Positions 23,652-34,082 of a stretch of DNA of 64,000 nt are shown here, piece by piece. Both the position numbers and the translations under genes were made by a program. This DNA is from Alitta virens (lineage: Eukaryota; Annelida; Polychaeta; Phyllodocida; Nereididae), in NCBI GenBank assembly GCA_932294295.1, contig OW028573.1, positions 16,698,155 through 16,762,154 on the forward strand, read 5' to 3'. The notes below the pieces were generated by a model. The model did not search any database. It was given only the letters and a program-made list of their open reading frames with translations, and was not told the DNA's origin. Position 1 is the stretch's first letter; each line of letters opens with the position of its first letter.

Positions 23652-24807
23652 TCTGCATGCTCAAGTTTCAGGCACTATTTTTGTGTGATCGTTTCGAGCT
23701 CCACAATGAACATGTACACTATCTTGCTTGATTTGACTCGCAGGTATATATAGATCATTGTTGACCTAACTGTGACAGAGAAAAGTAGACTACTAAAAAT
23801 TAGAACATTCCTTAGAAAGTAGTTCTTGGCAATTGCAACGTATATATCAACACAACAGGCTGCAGAACTGAATTAACCAATGCGAGTCAGACTCTGACTC
23901 TCTTTTTTTTGGCATCTATGATGGTCTTTTTTCATGGAATTGTGGACCTTCAATACAAATATTTTTTAAATGTTTATAGACAGAAAATGTAATGTAATGC
24001 TGGAAGACCCCATTAAGATAAATAGTTATCGCTAGCATGGGGCCACCTAGGGATATCAGCTATAGCATGGGGCCACCAGGGAGATTCATTTATATTACAA
24101 TATATCAAATAATATTTAAACTGGTGTAATATTTCTATATATGTAAGATAAATGCATTTTATGACGAAAGCAAAACAATACAGGAATGTTTCTATACATT
24201 GCAAGGATCATTTTCAGATGTGGACCTAATTTCAGTTTGGTCTCTGGGCTCAGTGAGAGGTCCATAAACTTTCCGCATCTTAAATACCTGTTTTTCGGTG
24301 CCAAACGTGTGTTCGGTCAATGGTTCTCTCTTTTGTCAACTTCTATTAAACAACAAAATTTTAAAACCTCAAGCATAGAAGCAAGGGATGTCCTCATACA
24401 TTGATTTATAATAACAGTTGATTATAAAGATAATAAATCCTCTTATTCCTCTCAAAAGATGTATTTTTTTCAATGCTACTATGATTCATTGTATGCCCAT
24501 GCTAAATAATACAGACAACTACCAAGATAAAAAATCCTTTTTCTATCTGGAGCATCTGGTAATCTGCAATGTTTGTCTGTAACTATGTTATCTTCAATTG
24601 TACAGATGCGCAAAGGAAATGCATCAAACACACTTGTAAGCATATTGCATGTCAAATTGTCAACTAAGAAATCCACATAAAAGACGAATTTCAACCTTGC
24701 CACCAAGACTTGAAACACAACATGAACATATACATACATATTATGTATAGCATATGTTCATTTTGTGCTATGTCGACAAATGATTCACTCTGTCCTAAAT
24801 GTAATAA
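23652..24807. other. Intergenic, no gene recognised
   Basis: Upstream side of the LRR gene. A short direct repeat (AGCATGGGGCCACC) occurs at about 24036 and 24064. I see no gene or RNA. Confidence 0.5.
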
Positions 24808-25131
24808 ATGTTAACAACCACCAGAGCAAAAACAGGGCTGTACATTAATGGGCTGCTTTTTTGGGATTTGCAACATCCTGAGCAGCCTTTTTTGCAAGTA
24901 CATTGTGTTAGTTCATACAGTACGTTAAACTTTGTAGAAGACGAAATTCACTGTTTGATAGTCTGTCCTGGTAATGAGCAACACCGTGTTAACCTTTTTT
25001 TGAATGCAACTAAATTTATTAACAACTTCTTGTCTCTAGATGATATAACTAAGTTTACAGCAATAATGACAAACAAGGAACCTGAGTTATTAAATAGTTT
25101 AGGAAAGTTTCTCCTTCAAGCCGATGTGTAG
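24808..25131 (+). mobile_element. LINE-type retrotransposon fragment (C-terminal ORF end)
   Basis: A 107-codon ORF whose end (FVEDEIHCLIVCP, then a LGKFLLQA-like close) resembles the C-terminal zinc-knuckle tail following the reverse transcriptase of metazoan non-LTR elements, where a C/H pattern EDExHxLxxCP is usual. It is followed by an AT-rich tail with AATAAA at about 25414, as expected for a 3' end. No reverse transcriptase domain was found upstream, so it is a truncated copy. Confidence 0.5.
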
Positions 25132-25421
25132 AGAAAACAATCTCCTGTATCCACACAGTTATTAATTTAGTTTATTAGTTTATTAGTTATGATGTGCTTG
25201 TCATGTTTTGGACTTTAAGAGTGAAATGTTTTTATTAGCGGCTTGTATTTTTTTTTATTGTGTATGTGGATTTTAAACACGTATTAATAGTTAACTTGGT
25301 GGCTGGAACCTTGATTATTGAAATTTTATTGCTTTCTGTATTTACATTAATGTCTCTTTCATGTTATCTTTTAACTGAATGACATATGTATCACTTATGA
25401 TATTTTACATGTCAATAAAAT

Positions 25422-26102
25422 CTATATAGTATGACTGTGATGCTTGAGTTTTGCAAAGTGGCTGTCGTCCTGTTCCTCTCTCACCCATCCCCAGTAAATG
25501 ATCCCAGATGTTGACTTGGCAGATGACTTTTTGTGCTCTTTCAAAGCAGCTTGTGATGTTGGGATATCTTCCATGGTTCTGGACATCTGGGCAGAGAGTA
25601 GCCCTGATCTAGGTAATGGTTTCCTGGCCTCATTTACATCCATAAATGTCGTGTCATATAGCAACACCAAAACAAACAAAAAACCTCAGTCACTTCAGGG
25701 TATACATTCCAGGTGTCCCAAGCATGAAGTATGGCAAGGTGACAGATCCAGCTCGGAGTGAAATGTTAATGTACCTGAATCCAGGTCCAGTTCCAAAAGC
25801 TATCAGTGTTTACTGTTTGAATGTTTTTCTCTTTAGAACTGCATGTGACACTTGCAAAAACAGGCGAGTATCTGCTTCTGCATGAGAGCAAGGGGACAGG
25901 GGCCTTGTTTTGTGCAGTTGCATAAACTTCCTTGTTGAAATACATGAACCACATTGTTTACTAGATAAGTGAACAACTCAGCTTCATTGAGCAGAAAATC
26001 TCTCCAATTCTTTGGTATCACTGTTGAATCTTGAGCTCGCCTTCTAACATCCTTTCCCCTTCTTGCTTGTGCTGTGGTCTTGAGGCTTGCTATGTTATAC
26101 AA
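25422..26102 (-). pseudogene. Decayed repetitive-element ORF (function unnamed)
   Basis: Two broken - strand frames (26102-25833, then 25679-25422) in the right order carry pieces of a protein repeated in many invertebrate genomes: an LK-x-x-RRGKDVRRR / PKNWRDFL block, and then a VNEARKPL...DIPTSQAALKEHKK block leading to YWGWVREEQ. The pieces are separated by frameshifts and stops, so this is a dead copy. The family recognition is from memory and no function is claimed. Confidence 0.5.
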
Positions 26103-27220
26103 TATATGCTCAAAACAAAATTCTCTAGCTGGGATGACACATAGGGCCTATGGGAGGAAGACATTCTTGGCATAATCAATGAATGTTTTTGCGGCTCCAA
26201 GACTTAGCATGTGCGCAGCAGCATCCCCATGAAACTTATCAGATGTTTAAAAATCTTTATTTTAACAAAGCACAGAAATCAGCATATATTAGATCCAATT
26301 GATCAAATGGAGTAGAGGTAGTCAAACCAAAATCACAGTCAATGTGCGAACAATCAAGTTGTTGTCCAGTAAAAACAATGGATGCATGCGGTCTAAATTT
26401 TCACTGATCACAGTACCAAAAGTCCCCTGTACCCTGAGCTGTGCCCCTTCTTATATAACCTGGACAATCTGTCTGATGATAGTGCAGCTGTGCGGGGCTT
26501 GCATGAGCTGTTGTCAATTGACTTGCCCAAGCCTCTTGCACATTGCAATCCACAAATGTGCAGTGGGGGTTGAGATCAGCAGATTAAAATGTCCTGAGCA
26601 TTATTCCTACAGCCAGCATCTGGAGGAAGCCTGTTCTGCGGGAGATTGATTGACCCTCTGCAGTGGATTCTTGCCACTAACATATTATGAGCCATTCTAT
26701 CCATGATAACTTCCAGTAACTGACGCTTATTCTGGTCTGTCCAACTGGTCAGTCTTATAGTCATTTTTCCAAGCAACGTCATGCTGTCTCATAACAGACT
26801 GTGGCATCCGATTTGCCCGTGTCCACTAGAGTCACAATTGGTCACAAATCTTACAAATATGGTCAATCGGGGTAATGTTTCATATCATCCTTGAGCACTC
26901 AAGCTTGACCTGATGAAAAAAACATGACAAAAATATTTAATTGTAGGTCAGTTTTTATCATCAAAATAATTCAAAATAATCGTGATAAGTTTGATTTGAT
27001 GCTCAGATTAGCCTATGTTAGGAGCTTGTAAGGGGGTGGGGGCCTAGCTTAGGGGTAGCTCACTAGTGTTGTGTATATAATGTGTAAGTTCAACAAAGAT
27101 AGAGCTTTGTTTGCTGAGTGAGTGCATGGATAAATTTATCCAAGGAGAGTGTGACCTCTATGTTTATTGTCTTGACCGATGTCAAGATCAGAACTGACTC
27201 AAAAACAGTGAGTCTTCCAT
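26103..27220. other. Intergenic, no gene recognised
   Basis: It may include further decayed parts of the adjacent repetitive element, but no frame is convincing. Short ORFs on both strands look like chance. Confidence 0.4.
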
Positions 27221-27222
27221 TA

Positions 27223-27882
27223 AAGGGGGTTTCACACATAGCCGGATCAGACGCCGGAGCGTCCCGGAGTAACATTTTATTACCTCCGGGGGGTTCCGGG
27301 ATCAAAGAGCTGTTAAATGTCAACAAAAAATAAATGTTTGACGATGTGTACACGATGTCAATACGGTCTCAACAAGAAGCAACACAGAGCTAACACGACT
27401 GTCCCGTTTAGAGTGAGGAGTGAACCGGATTTTCACGGTGCCTTCGCGGATATCACCGGTCTTTACACCGTGTTCATTCGTGTGGATCCGTTGTGGCTCC
27501 TTGTACTCTCCGGCGTTAATGGCGGCGAAATATTCATGCCCGGTTGACGCCGGATGTAGCCGGAGACATGCCGGAGTCAATACGGAGATTCCCGGAGATC
27601 GGCGGAGTCTACTGGGCGTCTACACGGGTCTACACGGATCTACACGGATCTACACGGACCAACACGGATTTAACTGTTCCGGGATCACCGGCATGAAAAA
27701 TTAAACATGTTTAATTTTTTTGCTGGAGTCCCCCGGTGTTACCGGACCATGCCGGACACTGCCGGACACTCCCGGACATGAACAAGATGTCTATACGGCT
27801 TTCCCCGGAGTCTGCGGGATTATCCCGGAGTTGACCTCCGGGAGGCTCCGGCGTCTGATCCGGCTATGTGTGAAACCCCCTT
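27223..27882. mobile_element. 660-bp DNA element with perfect 38-bp inverted ends and CCGGA arrays
   Basis: The ends are perfect inverted copies of 38 bases (AAGGGGGTTTCACACATAGC and onward), extending to about 47 with one mismatch, and are flanked by TA on both sides (27221-27222 and 27883-27884). The interior is far more GC-rich than its surroundings and full of CCGGA/TCCGG words. It contains an array of about 11-base CTACACGGAT units (27610-27670). There is no transposase ORF. It is best read as a non-autonomous DNA transposon with a TA target duplication. Confidence 0.85.
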
Positions 27883-27884
27883 TA

Positions 27885-29700
27885 GTAAAAGTTACAATTT
27901 ACAGTGGCCAAATGTGGCTAAATTCTATTGGTTATTTCCCATGGTATTACTTTGCATGTATACAGTCTTTCATTGGATATTACATTCTGTGTTCATGCAT
28001 GCATGATGCTATGGTCCATGCTTAAGACCTTAAGTTAAGGCACATGATTCTTAACTAACCCTTCATGCATGTTCTAACCTTATACAATCCTTAAATGTAA
28101 GTTCTATCCAATTTCATTTCCTTCTAAGTTTAATGTAATATATTCCTTAAGTATATATAAATATAGTGGTTAAGCTTTTATACATAATAAGTCTATGAAT
28201 GTATTACATGACATTAATAATATCAAATCCTTATATAATTAGAAGTGCTATAGTTTAACTCATAACTAATGTTAAGTACTCATAAATACCATAAGTGATA
28301 TAAGTAATATATAACACATATGATTAGCCTATGTGGCATAATAACAAGTAATACCTAATACATGCAGTAAGTTTACTTTTGTATATGATTAATAAATATG
28401 AATTATATTCATTGTGAATTTGAATTTATATTAAAATTGCAATAAAAATACATGACACTAGGCTTCTAACCACTGAGTCCCAGGTTCAATTCCCAGTCAA
28501 GCCTTAGTTGGATGGCTGTTTCATCCATCATCTCATTGCCATAGTCCCTGAATGTCCTAATTAGCCCATCAGATACAGAAATACAGGTAGTAAAGCCATC
28601 ATCCACCCACCCACCAGCAGCTTGTAAGGAGCTGTACAGGTATCAGGCTCTACTGGCATGTATAGTTGATGTATTTGTGACTGCTATTAACAGTTCCTCT
28701 GAATACGAGTTTCCGCATCTTGTTTTGCAAATTTTAGATGTTATGCTATTATCATTGAGTGCGCATAAGGCAATTTCACTGATATGTGGTGAATTTTTAT
28801 TTTTAGACTATATATTGTCATTGTATTTGCTGGATTTAAAGAATGAGAGTGTAATATAATATAATGAGCGATTTAAAATAAGATTGTTTACCATCATTGG
28901 CTATTTGAGGAACAATTTGGCCCAAGCAATAACTAGAGAGCAGTATAACTGCATGATTAGGGGTCCTTTGTCCTTGAACGTAAAATGCAAAAGATTTTTA
29001 AAAAATTGGTGCTAAAAAGAATGCTCATATTGGTAAAAAAAAAACCTTCCGCAAAGGTCAACGACCTTCGATGACCTCTGAAGGTCACCAGGGGTCAGAT
29101 ACGAAATGGCTCCACATCCTATTTGGTGGCCTTTAAAGGCCGAGGTTGCAGGAAAGACTTGGGGACAAGGGGACGTGAAAGACTTGCAGGGTTGAGGTTT
29201 AATGCAGAGCTGATGGTGCATTTGCTGCAGGACTGAAGACTTGGACAAAGCAAGTTAATTAATTAATTTTGATACTTTTTTTAATTAACTTTTGCAGTCT
29301 GAGATTTTTGGCTCACTATTAGACAACGGCGTGTCTTCGGCACTGAATACTGTGTAATAATAAACGTCAAAATCCATTTATTATTTTATTTATGTACAGG
29401 CCTAATTGCATACGTGCGGCCACCTGTAAAAAAAGGCCATGGCAGTGATTTGATATATTAAAATTAATTTCTAGTTAATTTATCCTGCAAGAAAGTCTGA
29501 TTGTGCAGAACTGTACATGATGCATTAATGGGAAAGAAGGTAAAATTGTAAAATATTTTGTTGTCGACACGCGACATGGAAAAAGCCATAGAGATACATG
29601 GAAAAAGCCTCGACCGGGATTCGCTGGGCCGCTGCGACTAGCTGACGCAGTACGCAGGTAGGGGCTGCCATTAACCAGGAGGAATTCCTCCCGGTAGCGT
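27885..29700. other. Intergenic AT-rich DNA
   Basis: No gene recognised. A GGTTCAATTCCC word at about 28490 resembles a tRNA B box, but no tRNA fold was found. A cluster of AGGTCA-like words lies at 29055-29097. Confidence 0.5.
29055..29097. promoter_or_regulatory. Cluster of nuclear-receptor-like half sites
   Basis: AGGTCA (29055-29060), TGACCT (29072-29077), AGGTCA (29082-29087) and GGGTCA (29092-29097) fall within 43 bases. They include an everted pair with a 4-base spacer and a direct pair with a 4-base spacer. About 1.1 kb upstream of the gene at 30166. Binding is only inferred. Confidence 0.25.
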
Positions 29701-29773
29701 GTGCGCGCATCCTACACTTTAACATTGAAAATGCGTGGACCGGAACGTGATCCCCAGTCTAAAAATAGCACAG

Positions 29774-29802
29774 CCAATCAGAAAATTCAGTGCTTGGCCA
29801 AT
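29774..29802 (+). promoter_or_regulatory. Paired CCAAT boxes upstream of the gene at 30166
   Basis: CCAATCAG occurs at 29774 and again at 29798, about 370-390 bp before the start codon of the two-exon gene. The local DNA is GC-richer than its surroundings, consistent with a housekeeping-type promoter. Confidence 0.35.
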
Positions 29803-30165
29803 CAGCCATGGGAGATGGACAGCACCTACCTGCCTATCGCGTTTACGCTTAGGCAGTTCCCAGCCAACGACCGGGAATGGAACTTGGGATTAGCATCAGG
29901 TGGCACATCAAGCGTTACTGCGAGCGCCATCTAATGTGTAGGTATGTAGTTATGATTGCCTCGAAACAAATAATAATAACATGTACATTGTACGTGTAAA
30001 TAAGATTAATATATATTGAATGGAAGGATTATGAGGTTCTATAGAGGTAAATCCGTCGAAGTATTGACCTGCTAAGGCATGATATTTATTTAACATTTCA
30101 TGGCATCTGTCCTGGTTGGCAATGTGATTTGAGCATCTTGAAGTTGATATTGTTGACAGATCGTC

Positions 30166-32919
30166 ATGGACTGGTTTGACGGAAAATTTGATCCTTGGTT
30201 GCCTAAGCCAGCTGAAGTTCCCAAACTGCCGAAGCCTTTGGACCCAGCAGACTTTGAGGAAGAGTCTAAAAGATACTTGGCTTCTCTAGGTGCGTGTAAA
30301 TTTGACATGACATCATGATTTGTGTAACCACACTGGTTCACACTGCCACAGTGGCACAGTTAGGCAATACTGATCTCACAACTTCAGCTGACGAAAATGC
30401 GGCGTCCTGTATATATATAACTGGTCATAGACTGGAATAAGAAGGAGAAGAGTGGCCGAGGTGGGGATTAAACCCGGGACCTTCAAGGCTTCAGTGGAGC
30501 TGGCCATTATGGAATTGGCGGATGCCTTCACCATATATTGTTCACCAGAGCAAATTAAGCTGCACGGATAACTGCAGATACCTGATCACAAAATTGCTGA
30601 CCTCATTTCAATTGATCCCTTTTCAAAAATGTTATAACTTCAACTTTATTATTTTATTGATACATCCGTTTAATCACATTTGAAAGTTTGTACGCTGGAA
30701 AAGTGGGAAGTAGATTGGGTAACTCAATTTTGTGGATTCTGGAGTTTAAAAAAATAAAATAATTAGTTACCCAACTGAAAGATTATCCAACAGCTTTTTC
30801 TGGTCAATTAGAACCCAATAAAGATTAAACCCATGAGATGTGTATTACCGGGGATCAGGTAACTGGAATCGGGTAACAGCAGTTAGCCTTCGATGAATTT
30901 TGAAGCACAGAAAAGTGATTTTACTCCCAATCCAATCAATGTCAATTTTCATATACTTAGACAGGCGACCTACAGTATTGGTCACAAAAGTGTCTCCAAC
31001 AGGCTTATCGGAACTAATAACGACGGCCAGAGGCAGATCTAAAACATTCTGACAGAAATTTTGTAGATGAATCACATAACTATCTTTCTGGTATAGGCTG
31101 TTCCATTTAAAACTTTGGGGTGGAGCAGACCGGAAGCTTTTTGAAAAAGTGTGGGAGGAGGGGTTCTTCAAAAGAAAAAGGGTGGGTGGGGGTGTGGATG
31201 ACCAGTATTTTCTTAATATCTTAATTTTAAAAAGGAGTAGGGGGGGGGGGGGGGAGGGTCTTCAAAAAACAAAGTCTGAAAATTTTCCTGTCCACCCTGC
31301 CCCACACTTTTAAATGGAACAACAGCCCTAATTCAGGATGTTTTGGATCATGTTGTTATTAGCCAACAAGTCTATTGACAGCGACAAATTTTGTGACAGA
31401 TATTGTACAGAAATTTGTATGTCAAGTTTGAATATATAGTGGAACCTGCCTTAGTGGTCACCTGTTTTTACAGAAGCCACATGTCCTGAGTGGTCAGTCC
31501 GATTCCCCCCAAACGATTTTACTATTGTTTTGCACCTTGATTAGGCAGCCAACTCTGCTATTCAGTATATTTGACAAAGAGAGTTTTTTCATATTTTAAA
31601 TTTACATGTGAATTCTAACTGCCCGCATTGTGAGTTTTATTTATTTATACCAGCATTACATGATATTTTTTTGATTTTTTTTTTTTACCACTTGTTGCTG
31701 TTCTTAAAAAAGTAAATCAGAGTAGTGCTTGCAATTATTTTAGTGCAAATTGCAATTGTTGCTAAAAATAAAAATTTTCTTCTCACAATAACAAGACCTA
31801 TATATTACAGTGAATTACCAATACAGCAGTTTTTTTTCACGGCTTGGCTCTCGAAACTTATCAAAAGTTTCTGATGAGCTACAGAAAAGTTTTGTGTTCA
31901 AAAGTATGCAGGATAATAAAAATTTGTCTGTCTCACTAATAGCTTTTAAATTGTGTCAAACAGAGATGTCTACAAACAGTTTGATCGCCTCAAGTGTTGA
32001 TGAGTGAAAATACATTGTAATCAGTTTAATAAACTGTAGAATACACGAAAACTGATTATAAACTAAATAGTCCATAGTGTAACTCAATCAAACATAATGC
32101 CTATTATAAAATTACAACTGTAAATAAGATTTTCACAATACAAATGTTTATATCTAGGGTGTGAGTGATGTGTCAGTATCAGATGACCCACCAGATGCAG
32201 GTTAAGGGCCATTTATTGCCCCACATACTTTTGACCACAAAACATTTTGGTTCATCTGAAACGATCGTAAAACTTTCAAGAGCCAAGCCGTGGAAAGAAC
32301 CACTGTATCTAACATGCAGTTGATGATAAAAATTAACAAAACCAGAATTTAAATTTCTATACCTGAATTCAGCAGCCACCTGGCTTTAGCAGCCACTTTA
32401 GCCACTTCCCTTGGCCACTTAGGTCCTTCCACATTTTGCACTGTATTCATGTTTTTTCAGGCACTGTAAAATAGTGAACCTTGATTTCTTTCAGAAGAAA
32501 AATTTGCTCGCCTGAAGTCAAGAAATCGTGATCGTGAACCCACATCGAAGGAAATAATTCAAAGCCTATCTGCTGCTAAGGAGGCTCACATGAAGCAATT
32601 GGTCAGAAAATCAGAGTCACCATATATCAGCAATCATGAATACACAGGTGGAGGGGAAGAGGAGGAGAGTCGTTTGGCTGCTCTACAGCGCCGCATTCAT
32701 CCTGAAAGAACAGCTGTCAGCCGCGAAGAACTGGATGTTTTAGTTGACAATGACTTGTTAAAGGCTTATGAGGATAACTATGACGGTCAAGCCAGCAGCT
32801 CACATGCACCAAATTCGGCTGACAGTGAAAAACCAAATAGCGTAGAAGAATCTTCTAAGCCCAGTGAAGCACAGGACAGTTCAGAAGGGCAATCGAGTGA
32901 GGATAAACAAGAATCTTAA
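30166..32919 (+). CDS. Uncharacterised small acidic protein, two exons
   Basis: Exons 30166-30289 and 32495-32919 (stop), joined in frame through a 2.2-kb GTGCGT..CAG intron, give 182 residues. The N terminus is MDWFDGKFDPWLPKPAEVPK. The middle (about 33-115) is charged and probably helical with two similar blocks, KRYLASLEEKFARLKSRNR and ESRLAALQRRIHP, reminiscent of the short xRLAxL repeats of the abscission-checkpoint protein ZFYVE19, but there is no FYVE finger and the resemblance is weak. The C-terminal third is Ser/Glu/Gln-rich and likely disordered. There is no signal peptide or membrane segment. I do not recognise the family. Real coding is supported by clean splice sites, phase, upstream CCAAT boxes and a poly(A) signal at 33076. 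Confidence 0.75.
31096..31328. mobile_element. Foldback MITE with TA flanks
   Basis: GGCTGTTCCATTTAAAA at 31096 and its inverted counterpart ending AACAGCCC at 31328, with one 3-base insertion between the arms. Both ends are flanked by TA. The interior has purine-rich tracts and a poly-G run. It lies in the intron of the two-exon gene. Confidence 0.6.
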
Positions 32920-33075
32920 GACTATTGTCACCTTATCACTGACAAAAGTCAGTGATTGTGATTCAGTGATCGTGATAAATATGTTGTTGTGAGCAATGTA
33001 TTTACATAGGTATCTTGAATATATTACCTGAGAATAACTCATGAATATAAATGTACACGTGCATTGTAGCCATAA

Positions 33076-33081
33076 AATAAA
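33076..33081 (+). terminator. Poly(A) signal of the two-exon gene
   Basis: AATAAA about 157 bp after the stop codon at 32919. Confidence 0.6.
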
Positions 33082-33210
33082 TATGTATGGATAATTATGG
33101 CTGGCTTCATATCAAGGAGAGCTAAGAAGGGTTTTCTGCAGGTCTGGGTTTGCCATGTACTAAATACGTTGCACACTTTCAGTCACAGTCTTGAAAAAAT
33201 ATGATGAAAG

Positions 33211-33868
33211 ACAGTGTTGTGTATCATTACAGCGAAGCCATACGATACGTATCATCGATATCTTGAACCGAACATGATACATATCGCAATACATAAATTG
33301 AGGTTGGCTTACCAAATTATAAATGAGAAATGCAATATTTTTGTTAAATTTTAATTAAAATGGAGTTAGTTTGGGCTCAATATGGGCTGGCAGCATTTTT
33401 GCTGTTTTTAATGGCCTTTTTTTTTTTTTAAAGAAAAGTTTTATTAAGAGAATGTAACAACCTGTACAAAATATACATCTATGCACCCATCATCTATAAA
33501 CAGATAAATTTCCTTTAAAATATATCTAGTTGTGATGGCTAATCATTATATGCTAATTACACTCCACACCTCACACCTTTTTCAAGGCATTGGTAGAGTC
33601 TATACTTCGGGTACTGATTTCAATCAACTCCCCAAGTGGCTTCCCCAATTACAATTAACAATATTCCTGAACTTCAATGAATTGCTAGAGAGAAACCACT
33701 ATCAACCTGTTCTTTTCAATTACGAAATGTCGGCCCTCGCCGGCGCTGTAAGCATTCAAACTGGGCAATATTATATCGATTTGTACGTCGGCACAACACC
33801 GGTTTCTGTATCGTTTAGAATTTACCGGTTTTAACGATATATTGTGAACCAGTACACAACACTATTGA
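33211..33868. mobile_element. Possible inverted-repeat element in the 33-34 kb spacer
   Basis: An AGTGTTGTGTA word near 33213 and its inverted copy near 33860 bracket about 650 bp. ACGATA / TATCGT words near both ends add to the symmetry. A 100-codon frame inside (33532-33834) has no recognisable motif. It is a weak candidate for a non-autonomous element. The rest of 32920-34082 holds nothing recognised beyond poly(A) signals. Confidence 0.35.
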
Positions 33869-34082
33869 AAGATATGTGCTTTGTTTTACCTAGTGGTGGG
33901 TTGCAACAAACAAGTACTGTTTATCAAATTGCCTTTATTAAACAACCAGAGGCAGTAAGATATCATTGACAAATTTTAGTAAGTAATGAATGATAACTTT
34001 AGACAATATATATAACTTATGCAGTTAGATCTATTTAATAATGCCTAGCCCAATGTGCACTGTAGGTATGTGTATGATGGTT

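Noticed and set aside
30463..30482. Another tRNA B-box-like word (GGGATTAAACCCGGGACC)
   Set aside because: No tRNA cloverleaf or SINE structure could be built around it.
33532..33834. 100-codon + strand ORF downstream of the two-exon gene
   Set aside because: No recognisable domain; it lies inside a probable repeat element and has no splice or promoter support.
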